Below, piece by piece: positions 16,697 through 25,267 of a stretch of 64,000 nt of DNA; the first letter of the stretch is position 1; every line of letters starts with the position of its first letter. Made by a program: the position numbers and the translations under genes. The stretch spans positions 682,001 to 746,000 of the forward strand of contig NZ_JACCAS010000002.1 in the NCBI RefSeq assembly GCF_013409255.1, given 5' to 3'. The notes beneath the pieces were generated by a model. The model was not told where the DNA came from. It ran no database searches and saw nothing but the letters and a program-made list of their open reading frames with translations. The stretch is from Paraburkholderia bryophila. GTDB lineage: Bacteria > Pseudomonadota > Gammaproteobacteria > Burkholderiales > Burkholderiaceae.

Positions 16697-17899
16697 TCAA
16701 GTGTACAAAGAAACTTCCGGCAATGTCCCACTCAGCGCGTAGCGGCCGACGTCGCGGATCCGATAGTCGAGCGGATCGTGCAACGTGTGGACGCGCGCGT
16801 TGCGCCAGAAACGATCGAGTGCGAGCGGCCCATGCGTGGCGCGCGCACCACAGGCGTCGAAGAGTTTTTCGCTGACGTCGAGCGCCGCACGGTGCGCCAC
16901 GATCTTCGCCTCCGACGTTGCGAGCGCGACGTGCGCGCGCGTTTCCGCCGTGAGCGATGTGCCTTGCTGCCACGCATCGTCGAGCGCATACGCGGCACGC
17001 GTGGCCAACGCTTCGGCGCTCACCGCCTGCAGACGCATCTCGCCGAAGCGCTGGATCAGGTAAGGATCGTCGGTGGCTTTGTCGACACCGGAACTGATCC
17101 ACGGCCGGCCATGTTGCGTCACGTACGCCCGCGCTTCTTCGAGCGCACCTTGCGCAATGCCGACAAACAGATTGGTCAGCACCTGCTGCGAGATCAGCGT
17201 GCGCAAACTCGCGTAAGCGGTGTCGGCTCGCTGCAACACTTCGTGCGGCTCGACCACGACCCGAGCGAACGACACGCTGCCGCTGTCGGTCTGTCGCTGG
17301 CCGATCGGATCCCAGTCTTCATGCACGGTAATGCCCTCGCGCGCGGTCGGCACAACGGCGAACACGGGTTTGCCGGTGACGGGGTCGTGCGCGGAAACCG
17401 TCATCATTTGCGAGCCGCGTGTGCCGGAGCAAAAGCCTTTCTGTCCGTCGAGAAGATAGCCGCCGTCACTGGTTGCACTCGCAACCAGCCGGGTATCGAG
17501 CGGATTGACTGCGTTGCCCCACCACCAGCGTTGTTCGACGGTGCCGCGCAGATAGCGGGCACGTTGCATCGGATTACCCCAGACGTTCACGCTCACCACC
17601 TGTAGGCAGGTAAAGCCCAGCAAATGCGCAAGCGCACTGTCGACGCGCGCGATCCGCCGGATCGTTTCGTAGATGTCGGGCCAGCGCGCGCCCGCGCCGC
17701 CGAATTCGCGCGGCACCGCGAGCGTGAGTAGCCCGGCGTCGGCGATCCATTGTTTTTCCTGCGCGGCGTGGCCGCCGTCGCGATCGCGCTGCGCCGCGCT
17801 CGCGCGCAATGCGTCGAGCAAACCGGCGAGGTCGCTCGCCACCGGTGCGGTGAATGCGTCGCGTGTGTGCAGCGCCGCGGTAGGGCGAGGGTCGTTCAT
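16697..17899 (-). CDS. SfnB/DszC-type acyl-CoA dehydrogenase-fold monooxygenase (sulfur acquisition)
   Basis: A 400-residue flavoprotein of the acyl-CoA dehydrogenase fold. The motifs fit the SfnB/DszC group rather than true acyl-CoA dehydrogenases: VPREFGGAGARWPDIYETIRRIARVDSALAHLLGF near the N-terminus, GQKGFCSGTRGS, and a C-terminal FDACGARATHGPLALDRFWRNARVHTLHDP region (all given as separate blocks). It is the last gene of the sulfur cluster that begins with the MetQ-like binding protein at 22088. The expected role is oxidation of an organosulfur compound with FMNH2. The substrate is not visible. Confidence 0.83.
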   Translation of the reverse strand: MNDPRPTAALHTRDAFTAPVASDLAGLLDALRASAAQRDRDGGHAAQEKQWIADAGLLTLAVPREFGGAGARWPDIYETIRRIARVDSALAHLLGFTCLQVVSVNVWGNPMQRARYLRGTVEQRWWWGNAVNPLDTRLVASATSDGGYLLDGQKGFCSGTRGSQMMTVSAHDPVTGKPVFAVVPTAREGITVHEDWDPIGQRQTDSGSVSFARVVVEPHEVLQRADTAYASLRTLISQQVLTNLFVGIAQGALEEARAYVTQHGRPWISSGVDKATDDPYLIQRFGEMRLQAVSAEALATRAAYALDDAWQQGTSLTAETRAHVALATSEAKIVAHRAALDVSEKLFDACGARATHGPLALDRFWRNARVHTLHDPLDYRIRDVGRYALSGTLPEVSLYT

Positions 17900-17935
17900 C
17901 CTATGTCCGTTTAGAAAAAGTTGAGCGGCCTGTAA

Positions 17936-18592
17936 TCACACACGCTGTGCGAAGCGTCTGACGAGCCGGTCGCCGGCGAACTGTACCGCCGTCACGATCG
18001 CGATCAGCAAGACGATCACCGTCACCATCACCGTGGTATCGAAACGCTGGTAGCCGTAGCGAATCGCCAGATCGCCGAGGCCACCGGCGCCGACCGCGCC
18101 CGCCATCGCCGACGAACCGATCATCGCCACCACGGTAATCGTGAAGCCGCCGAGAATGCCCGGCAACGCCTCGGGCAACAGCACATGCCAGATGATATGC
18201 CGGCGCTGCGCGCCCATGGCCTGCGCGGCCTCGATCAAACCGCGGTCCACTTCGCGCAGGCTCACTTCGGCGACGCGCGCGAAGAACGGAATCGCCGCGA
18301 TGCTGAGCGGCACGATCGCTGCCCATACGCCGATCGTCGTGCCGATCAGCAAACGGGTCAACGGCAACAGCGCGACCAGCAGAATGATGAACGGCGTGGA
18401 GCGGAACGCATTGACCAGCGCGCCGAGCGCGCCGTTCACCGCGCGCTTCTCGCAGATACCGCCGCGTGTCGTCGTAACGAGCAGCAGCGCCAACGGTATA
18501 CCGATCAATGCCGCGAAGAACGCGGACACGCCCACCATGACGATCGTGTCGCGAATCGCATCGGCCAGTTCGGAGAGCCACAGATCAGACAT
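17936..18592 (-). CDS. MetI-type ABC transporter permease
   Basis: A 218-residue inner-membrane permease with five to six hydrophobic segments and the EAA loop ([29 protein letters not shown] as a block of the MetI family). The ATG at 18592 overlaps the end of the ATPase gene by 8 bp, so the two are coupled. In methionine systems MetN-MetI-MetQ import methionine. The monooxygenase neighbours suggest a related organosulfur substrate. Confidence 0.88.
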   Translation of the reverse strand: MSDLWLSELADAIRDTIVMVGVSAFFAALIGIPLALLLVTTTRGGICEKRAVNGALGALVNAFRSTPFIILLVALLPLTRLLIGTTIGVWAAIVPLSIAAIPFFARVAEVSLREVDRGLIEAAQAMGAQRRHIIWHVLLPEALPGILGGFTITVVAMIGSSAMAGAVGAGGLGDLAIRYGYQRFDTTVMVTVIVLLIAIVTAVQFAGDRLVRRFAQRV

Positions 18593-19745
18593 AGCCCAAT
18601 ACCTCGACATGGTTCGCATAGCGGCGCGCGCGTTCGAGCAGCGTCGCGATCTGCTTCTGCACGGTACTGTCCGCGCTTTCCCGCACTTGCGCCGACACCA
18701 CCAGACGCCCTTGCGCATGCCCTTGAATCCTGTCGATGCCGCCATGCACGAAGCTGACGCTACCGCCCTCACTGCTCAGCGCCGAGGTGAGCCCGCCGAT
18801 GTCCGGCTCGTGCGCGTCGGCGCCGGTGAAGCGCACGTCCAGCAGAATCCGCGCATCGGCTTGCGCGAGGTCACGTAACGGCTTGACCCGTTGCGCCAGA
18901 TCTGCGGGCAAATCATGCACCAGCGTGCGCAGCAACGCGCGCGTCGCATCATGTTGCGGATCGCCGAACACACGCCACACCGGGCCGTTTTCCACCACGG
19001 CGCCAAGCTCGATCACGGCGACCGTATCGCAAACTTCACGAATCACCTGCATTTCATGCGTGATCAGCACGATGGTCAAATCGAGCCGCCAGTTGATGTC
19101 GCGCAGTAACGCGAGAATGGCCTGCGTCGTTTCCGGATCGAGCGCGGAAGTCGCCTCGTCGCACAGCAGAATGTCCGGGTCCGTGACCAGCGCTCGCGCA
19201 ATGCCGACCCGTTGTTTCTGACCACCCGACAAGCTCGCCGGATAAGCGTCGCGTTTAGCGGATAAGCCCACCAGTTCGAGCAGCGCGGCGACTTTCCTGT
19301 CGATCTCCGCTTTCGGCACGCCCGCGATTTTCAACGGCAACGCAATGTTTTCGTGCACCGTTTTCGCGGAGAGCAGATTGAAGTGCTGAAACACCATGCC
19401 GATGCGTCGGCGCAATGCCACGAGTTCGCGCTCGTCGAGTTCGCCGACGCTCACGCCGTTCACGCGCACCGCACCGGATCCCTGTTTTTCCAGACCGTTG
19501 ACGAGCCGCAGCAGCGTCGATTTGCCCGCCCCGCTGCGGCCGATAATGCCGAACACCTCGCCGCGCGCGACCTTCAGCGTGACGTTGGCAAGCGCCGTGG
19601 TCGACACACCGCGCGCATTCGTGAACTGCTTGCTCACGTTGTCGAATACCACGGCGGTGTGTTCCGGCGTCTGAGGTGCATCGCGATTCGGGGCGAGAGA
19701 CGGCGAGTCTTCGATGAACTGCGGGGCGTCGAAAAGATGGGTCAT
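18585..19745 (-). CDS. MetN-type ABC transporter ATP-binding protein with C-terminal NIL domain
   Basis: A 386-residue ATPase. Walker A is GRSGAGKST, the Q-loop MVFQHFNLL, the signature LSGGQKQR and Walker [13 protein letters not shown]. The C-terminal 80 residues form an ACT-like NIL domain typical of MetN, where it senses substrate and inhibits transport. The ATG at 19745 begins MTHLFDAPQ; it has a 40-residue N-terminal extension before the ABC domain. It starts 13 bp after the flavin monooxygenase stop in the same operon. Confidence 0.88.
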   Translation of the reverse strand: MTHLFDAPQFIEDSPSLAPNRDAPQTPEHTAVVFDNVSKQFTNARGVSTTALANVTLKVARGEVFGIIGRSGAGKSTLLRLVNGLEKQGSGAVRVNGVSVGELDERELVALRRRIGMVFQHFNLLSAKTVHENIALPLKIAGVPKAEIDRKVAALLELVGLSAKRDAYPASLSGGQKQRVGIARALVTDPDILLCDEATSALDPETTQAILALLRDINWRLDLTIVLITHEMQVIREVCDTVAVIELGAVVENGPVWRVFGDPQHDATRALLRTLVHDLPADLAQRVKPLRDLAQADARILLDVRFTGADAHEPDIGGLTSALSSEGGSVSFVHGGIDRIQGHAQGRLVVSAQVRESADSTVQKQIATLLERARRYANHVEVLGYV

Positions 19746-19758
19746 TACGGCGCTCCTG

Positions 19759-21201
19759 TCAGGCTTGCACGGTGGTGGGCAGGTCAGCTTGCTCACCGAC
19801 TTGCGGATTGGTTTGCAGATTGTTTTGCGCAGGCCGCCGATGCTGCGCGCCGACATGCACCGCCGGCAGTCGCGCACGGCCGCCGCCGAACAGCTTCTCG
19901 CGCAGCGTCGGCGCCGGATCGTAGTCTTCCTTGTAGACGCCGCGATTTTGCAACTCGGGCACCACCAGATTCACAAAGTCTTCGAACGATTCAGGCATGA
20001 CGGTGCGCGTCAGATTGAAACCGTCGACGCCGGCCTCCTCGATCCACGACACCAGCTCATCGGCGATCTGCTGCGGCGAGCCGACCACCGGCTTCGCACG
20101 ACCGCCGAGCGTCATCTGTTCCAGCACCTTGCGCTTGGTCCACACGCCGCTCACGCTCTTCTTCGAAATCGCTTCGACGGCCGACTGCATCGACTCGGTC
20201 TTCACATACGAAATCGGTTCATCCAGCTCGTATTGCGAGAAGTCGATACCGGTCGAACTGGAAAAATGCGCGATGCCGCCTTCCGCACTCGCATAGCGGC
20301 GATATTCCTCGAATTTTTCCTGCGCCGCGCGCTCTGTTTCACCCACTACCACGGTAATGCCCGCGAAGATCTTGATATCGTCCGGTGCACGGCCAAAGCT
20401 CACCGCCCGCGCGCGAATGTCGTCGACAATGGAGCGCGTCAACTGCTTGTTCTGTCCACCGACAAACACGCATTCCGCGTGACGTGCCGCGAAATCGACA
20501 CCTCGGCTCGACGATCCCGCCTGGTACAAAACCGGCGTGCGTTGCGGCGAAGGCTCGCTGAGATGAATCGCGTCGATCGAATAGAACGGGCCGTCGTGCT
20601 TCACGCGGTGCACCTTGTCCGGGTGCGAAAAAATGCGCGCCGCGCGGTCGCGCACTACGGCATCGTCTTCCCAGCTTTGTTCCCACAGCTTGTAGACCAC
20701 GTCCATGTAATCGTCAGCGCGATCGTAGCGGTCGTCGTGACTGATCTGCTGTGCGAGCCCCATGCCACGCGCCGCGCTGTCCAGATAGCCGGTGACGATG
20801 TTCCAGCCCACCCGCCCTTTGGTCAGATGATCCAGCGTCGACATGCGCCGCGCGAACAGATACGGCGGCTCGTAGGTGAGATTCGACGTGACGCCGAAGC
20901 CGATGTGCTTCGTGACGTGCGCCATGGCGGGCACGATCAGCGACGGGTCGTTGATCGGAATCTGCACCGACTCGCGCAACGGCGTTTGCGGTCCGCCTTG
21001 ATAAACGTCGTATACGCCGACGATATCCGCGAGAAAGATCCCGTCGAACTTGCCGCGCTCCAGCGTCTGCGCGAGGCTCGTCCAGTAATCGAGGTCGGTG
21101 TAATTGGCCGACCGGTCGCGCGGATGCGTCCACAAACCATGATTGATATGGCCGACCGCGTTCATATTGAACGCGTTCAGCAGGATCTTTTTCTTCGCCA
21201 T
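19759..21201 (-). CDS. LLM-class FMN-dependent monooxygenase (NtaA/SnaA/DszA family)
   Basis: A 480-residue TIM-barrel flavin monooxygenase of the NtaA/SnaA/SoxA/DszA group. Features are the start [56 protein letters not shown] and [23 protein letters not shown] (separate blocks). Such enzymes use FMNH2 from a partner reductase to attack C-S or C-N bonds. The last 40 residues are Gln/Pro-rich and probably disordered. Lying between the binding protein and the ATPase genes, it points to uptake and desulfurisation of an organosulfur compound. The exact substrate is unknown. Confidence 0.87.
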   Translation of the reverse strand: MAKKKILLNAFNMNAVGHINHGLWTHPRDRSANYTDLDYWTSLAQTLERGKFDGIFLADIVGVYDVYQGGPQTPLRESVQIPINDPSLIVPAMAHVTKHIGFGVTSNLTYEPPYLFARRMSTLDHLTKGRVGWNIVTGYLDSAARGMGLAQQISHDDRYDRADDYMDVVYKLWEQSWEDDAVVRDRAARIFSHPDKVHRVKHDGPFYSIDAIHLSEPSPQRTPVLYQAGSSSRGVDFAARHAECVFVGGQNKQLTRSIVDDIRARAVSFGRAPDDIKIFAGITVVVGETERAAQEKFEEYRRYASAEGGIAHFSSSTGIDFSQYELDEPISYVKTESMQSAVEAISKKSVSGVWTKRKVLEQMTLGGRAKPVVGSPQQIADELVSWIEEAGVDGFNLTRTVMPESFEDFVNLVVPELQNRGVYKEDYDPAPTLREKLFGGGRARLPAVHVGAQHRRPAQNNLQTNPQVGEQADLPTTVQA

Positions 21202-21242
21202 CGTGCGACTCCTTTTCTATGGCGCTGACCTACGCGCCGCCT

Positions 21243-22088
21243 TTACCACGCCACGGCGTAGAGGTTGCCGAAGGCTTTGTCGAGCGCGGCGCGCACGGCG
21301 GGCGAATGCTGATAGATCGCGATGAACTTGCGAATACGCGGATCGCTGACGCTATCCGGCCGCACGACCCATTGGATCGCGTAGTTCTTGTTTTCCAGCC
21401 CGTCGAATAGCAATGCGCTATTCGGGTCGGTGGTGCCCGCAAGCTTGATGAAGCTCGGGTAGCCCTGGGCGAGATCGACATCGTCGAGCGAGCGCGCCAG
21501 TTGCGAGGCTTCCAGTTGGACGATCTTCAGATGCTTCGGGTTGTCGATAATGTCCAGCGTGGTCGCGCGATAGTCGATGCCCGGCGTCAGCTTGATCAGT
21601 CCAGCGCGTTGCAGCAGCAACAGACCGCGGCCGCCGTTGACCGGATCGTTCGCAATGGCCACGGTCGCGCCATTCTTCAACTCGTCGAAGCGTTTGATCT
21701 TCTTCGAATAGAGGCCAATCTTCATGATCGTGCCCGGCGCGATCGCGACGAAGTTGTAGCCGCCCTGCTTCTTCGCGTTCTCGAGAAACGGAATGTGCTG
21801 GAAGTAATTGACGTCGATGTCTTTATTGGCGAGCGCGGCGTTGGGCGTATTCCAGTCGGTGAACTCGATGATCTTTACGTCGAGGCCTTGTTCTTTTGCC
21901 TCGCGCGCGGCGACTTTAAGCGCCTCGATTTGCGGACTGGTAGCGGTGCCGATTTTCAGCGTGGGCGAATCGGCTGCCTGGGCGTGCGTGGCCGATAAGG
22001 CAAGCGTGAAACTGAACGTGATCGCGCTGATCAGCGCGAGCGTTGGTGCGTTGAGAAAACGCCGTACTTTGGGCAGGGGAATACGCAT
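21243..22088 (-). CDS. MetQ/NlpA-family substrate-binding protein
   Basis: A 281-residue periplasmic binding protein. The signal peptide ends around ATHAQA|ADS, with no lipobox cysteine, so it is probably soluble in the periplasm rather than a lipoprotein like classical MetQ. Family motifs are TSPQIEALKVAAREAKEQG, VNYFQHIPFLE and IANDPVNGGRGLLLLQRAG. It is the first gene of the five-gene sulfur operon, 41 bp upstream of the LLM monooxygenase. It delivers a methionine-like or other sulfur compound to MetNI. Confidence 0.88.
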   Translation of the reverse strand: MRIPLPKVRRFLNAPTLALISAITFSFTLALSATHAQAADSPTLKIGTATSPQIEALKVAAREAKEQGLDVKIIEFTDWNTPNAALANKDIDVNYFQHIPFLENAKKQGGYNFVAIAPGTIMKIGLYSKKIKRFDELKNGATVAIANDPVNGGRGLLLLQRAGLIKLTPGIDYRATTLDIIDNPKHLKIVQLEASQLARSLDDVDLAQGYPSFIKLAGTTDPNSALLFDGLENKNYAIQWVVRPDSVSDPRIRKFIAIYQHSPAVRAALDKAFGNLYAVAW

Positions 22089-22405
22089 GGTGAGCTCGTA
22101 GAGTTAGACGTGGTGCGTTTCGAGGCGAGCGGATTCAACGGCGTGACCGAGGTGAACTCGGGCAAACCATATGGCATCGGGTAACGGGAAACTGCAACGG
22201 CGGCTTAGCCGGCGCGTCGTGGCAGCAACAGGACGCGCGAATCGGTCAGCGCGGACAGCGGAAGGTCGGACAGGTCATCGCCTCTCTCCAGATGAGGTGC
22301 GAATCATCATAGAGGGCGGAAAACCAACGGTCTACGAAGGGATTTTTGGAAGGAAAGCGGGAAAAATGATTTGGGCGCGGGGGCACCCGGTTGTTGGGGG
22401 TGAAG
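22089..22405. other. Promoter region of the sulfur operon
   Basis: About 317 bp between the binding-protein start (minus) and the end of the PIN toxin gene (minus). It should carry the sulfur operon promoter. A CysB-type site is plausible but I could not identify one by eye. The open frames here have no family resemblance. Confidence 0.45.
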
Positions 22406-23008
22406 CTATAGCAGCGGCAGCACGTCGGTGCTGGATAGCCATGCGCTAGTCTGAACCAGACCCGCACGGATTAGCCGATCCAGCAATTCGCTTACCGACC
22501 ATGGCGGCCGGCGCTTGCGTGCGCGCAAGTCCTTGAACGCGGCGAGCGCGCGTTTTTCGTTCAGATCGATCAGATCCAGAATGAAGACATCCGGATGTTT
22601 GACTTCAATGCGCAGGCTGGACTCCAGATGCTCCGCCGCGAAGTCCTTCAGGTTGAAGGTAACGATCGCATCCGCACGAGCCGCCACGGCCGTCATCACG
22701 ACATGGCGGTCTTTCCTGTCGACGCCGATGAGTTCACTGCTTTCCGGCAACACCTGCTCTATCAACGCGTCGGGAAACGCACGATCCATTGCATTGCGAA
22801 TTGCTGTGATCTTCGGCATGGCGTCGTTGGCCGCGCTTTTGTCTGCGAAACGCGCGGCCAGATTACGCGTCCACTCGTCGTGAATGCGTGCCGACCAGCG
22901 GGGCGCGTAGAACTCGTGATCCGCGAAGGTCAGCAAGACATCTCGCACCACCATTGGAAATAGCGCACACGCGTCCAGCACGACAGTAAAGCGACCGAAC
23001 GACAGCAT
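22406..23008 (-). CDS. PIN-domain protein, probable toxin of a type II toxin-antitoxin pair
   Basis: A 200-residue protein whose N-terminal 130 residues are a PIN nuclease-like domain. Acidic metal-site candidates are Asp in VVLDACALFP, Glu in IHDEWTRN, and the Asp pair in DRKDRHVVMTA and TFNLKDF. It is longer than a classic VapC; the extra C-terminal part (about 150-200) is helical and basic. ATG 23008 overlaps the antitoxin stop by one base (TGATG); a TTG three bases upstream is an alternative. It probably cleaves RNA and is silenced by the upstream HTH protein. Confidence 0.82.
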   Translation of the reverse strand: MLSFGRFTVVLDACALFPMVVRDVLLTFADHEFYAPRWSARIHDEWTRNLAARFADKSAANDAMPKITAIRNAMDRAFPDALIEQVLPESSELIGVDRKDRHVVMTAVAARADAIVTFNLKDFAAEHLESSLRIEVKHPDVFILDLIDLNEKRALAAFKDLRARKRRPPWSVSELLDRLIRAGLVQTSAWLSSTDVLPLL

Positions 23009-23475
23009 CAAAGATCGTATCCGTCGATCGATTCGCTATCGGCCACCACGTCATCCAGTGCGCCTTTTCTCGAAGCGCGCATGGATTCCTTGTAGCGCAC
23101 CACGTCGTCCATACGCATGCGGCGATGGCGGCCTACCTTGCGAAACGGTAGATCACCAGCTTCCAGACGAGCAATCAGAAACGGCCGCGACACGCCGAGT
23201 AAGTCCGCCGCCTGCTTGGTGGTGAGCTCGGTGTCAGCAGGATAGAGAAGAAACACCTGCTGGCTCGCCATCATGGCCAATACCCGCGACAGCACGCGCA
23301 ACGTGGCGGGCGGCACTTCGATACGGGCAATGTCGCCGTCCGTGCCCTCTTCCACCAACGCGACATTGTTGGCGCGCGAATGGTCGAGCGCCGCGCCCAT
23401 CAGGCGGCTCGCGGCGGATAACACGGTGGCGTCGTCGTCCGACAGCACGATACGGTCGGGTGTGGCGGTGGTCAT
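23008..23475 (-). CDS. HTH (excisionase-type) antitoxin partner of the PIN protein
   Basis: A 155-residue protein. Its C-terminal half carries an excisionase/MerR-like HTH (LTTKQAADLLGVSRPFLIARLEAGDLPFRKVGRHRRM as the HTH block). The N-terminal half (about 1-85) is helical and specific to this antitoxin type. GGAG lies six bases before the ATG at 23475. The tail (ADSESIDGYDL) is acidic and may engage the toxin. It is followed directly by the PIN gene. Confidence 0.83.
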   Translation of the reverse strand: MTTATPDRIVLSDDDATVLSAASRLMGAALDHSRANNVALVEEGTDGDIARIEVPPATLRVLSRVLAMMASQQVFLLYPADTELTTKQAADLLGVSRPFLIARLEAGDLPFRKVGRHRRMRMDDVVRYKESMRASRKGALDDVVADSESIDGYDL

Positions 23476-23589
23476 GGTTGGCTCCAAATTACGTTCAAGT
23501 ATAGGCCAGCAACCGGTGTAAACGCAATAAACGAAACAAACGAATTATTCGAAACGCATTTTCGTGAACCGTCTGCGTGCTCGACTAGT

Positions 23590-23624
23590 AAAAAAGCCGG
23601 GCCGCGCTCCCGCGCGACCCGGCT
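23590..23624 (-). terminator. Intrinsic terminator of the RND efflux operon
   Basis: AGCCGGGCCGCGC and GCGCGACCCGGCT form a stem with one mismatch around a TCCC loop. On the minus strand it is followed by TTTTTT (complement of 23590-23595). It lies about 30 bp past the outer-membrane factor stop. Confidence 0.85.
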
Positions 23625-23655
23625 TCCGCCACCGCTAAGTATTCTGGACGGAAGA

Positions 23656-25254
23656 CTACTGCTTCGCCACCTGCTGCACAGCCACACCAGCGCCAGACGC
23701 AGCCGAAACCACAGCCGCCCCCGAAGCCGGCGCCACCGCACCCACTGCGGCATCCGGCGCCTTCACATCACCCCAGCCGCCGCCCAGCGCGCGAATCAGG
23801 TTCACCGTCGCCACCGCCTGCGTGCCCTGCAAATGGCTCGCCTGCAATTGCGAAGTCAGCACCTGCCGCTCGCCGTCGATCACATCCAGATAGCTGACCG
23901 CGCCTTCCGTGTACTGCGTGCGCGACAAATGGGCTGCCCGTTGCGACGCTTCGACCGCATTGTTCTGCTCGCGCATCTGATCGTCGAGCAAACGCAGATC
24001 GGCCAGGTTGTCCTCCACCTCGCGGAACGCCACCAACACCTGCTGACGATACTGCGCGACGTCTTCGTCGTACTTCGAACGCGCTTGTGCGAGATTCGCC
24101 TTACGCCGTCCACCGTCGAACAACGGCAACGTCAACGCGCCACCGGCGAGCGGCCCGAGCACGAACGCGCGGCTCGACCACATGAACAGCTCGCCGAGCG
24201 TAGCCGACTCGAATCCGAACGCACCGGTGATATCGAGCTTCGGGAAGAACGCCGATTTCGCCAGTCCCACACGCGCATTCGCAGCCTGCATCGCCCGTTC
24301 CGCGGCCGAAATATCCGGCCGGCGTTCAAGCAGCGCCGACGGCAAACCCGCCGGCACCTGCACCGTGACCGGCTTCAGCGGCGCTTCCGCGAACGAGAAA
24401 TCCGCCGGCGGCTTGCCGAGCAGAATCGCGAGGCTATGCTCGGACGCGGCACGCTGACGCGCCACGCCGACCGCATCGGCACGCGCGCTCGCGAGTTCGT
24501 TGCGGGAGCGCGAAACATCCAGCTCACCGATATCGCCTTCCTTGAAACGCCGCTCGACCAGCTTCAGCGTATCTTCGCGCAGCGACACGGTACGGCGGTA
24601 CAGGTCCTGATCCGAGTCGAGCTCGCGCAACTGGAAGTAGTTCTGCGCCACATCCGCTTGCAACGACAACTGCACCGAGCGGAACAGCGCTTCACTTTGC
24701 TGCTCGTCCGCACGCGACGCGTTCACGTTCGAGCCGACCCGCCCAAACAGATCCGTTTCGTACGACGCGGTAGTTTGCGCGCGCCAGATCGTGCCGGTCG
24801 TGCCACCCGCGCTATTCGGCAAAAACTGCGAGGCCGCCGACGCACGCTCGCGCGTCGGGCCGAAGCCCGCGTCGAGTTTCGGGAACCAGTCCGACTTGGC
24901 CGCTTGCGTCACCGCACGCGACTGTTGCACGCGCGCCGCTGCTGCCTTCAGGTCCTGATTCGCGGCAGCCGCCTGCTCTTCCAGCGCGTTCAACTGCGGA
25001 TCGCCGAAGACCGTCCACCATTCGCCGCGATGCGCGTCGTCGGCGGGTTGCGCCGTTTTCCAGGTGCCGGTTTCTTGCGGCGACGCCGCCGCGCCCGAAG
25101 TCGACGTCGTCACCGGCGCTTCCTTGAAGGCCGCGGGCGTGTCGATATCCGGCCGCTTATACGTCGGTTCCAACGAGCAGGCGGCGAGCAACGCGACCAG
25201 CAAAGCGCTGGTTGCCGCGCGGCCCCACCCGCTTAAAGATTCATAGCGTTTCAT
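23656..25254 (-). CDS. RND efflux outer-membrane factor, NodT/OprM family (OpcM/OprC-like)
   Basis: A 532-residue lipoprotein with lipobox LLAAC and the OMF body: two repeats of coiled-coil helices and the blocks WWTVFGDPQLNALEEQAAAANQDL, ERRPDISAAERAMQAANARVGLAKSAFFPKLDITG and GAVSYLDVIDGERQVL. The C-terminal tail (about 50 residues, Ala/Val/Gly-rich) extends past the family end. GAGGAG precedes the ATG at 25254. It is the last gene of the operon, 13 bp after the pump gene. It forms the outer-membrane exit duct. Confidence 0.92.
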   Translation of the reverse strand: MKRYESLSGWGRAATSALLVALLAACSLEPTYKRPDIDTPAAFKEAPVTTSTSGAAASPQETGTWKTAQPADDAHRGEWWTVFGDPQLNALEEQAAAANQDLKAAAARVQQSRAVTQAAKSDWFPKLDAGFGPTRERASAASQFLPNSAGGTTGTIWRAQTTASYETDLFGRVGSNVNASRADEQQSEALFRSVQLSLQADVAQNYFQLRELDSDQDLYRRTVSLREDTLKLVERRFKEGDIGELDVSRSRNELASARADAVGVARQRAASEHSLAILLGKPPADFSFAEAPLKPVTVQVPAGLPSALLERRPDISAAERAMQAANARVGLAKSAFFPKLDITGAFGFESATLGELFMWSSRAFVLGPLAGGALTLPLFDGGRRKANLAQARSKYDEDVAQYRQQVLVAFREVEDNLADLRLLDDQMREQNNAVEASQRAAHLSRTQYTEGAVSYLDVIDGERQVLTSQLQASHLQGTQAVATVNLIRALGGGWGDVKAPDAAVGAVAPASGAAVVSAASGAGVAVQQVAKQ

Positions 25255-25267
25255 TATTGTTTTCTCC

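Noticed and set aside
22171..22449. Short plus-strand frame upstream of the sulfur operon
   Set aside because: Basic, no ribosome site, and it runs into the PIN toxin gene from the opposite strand.
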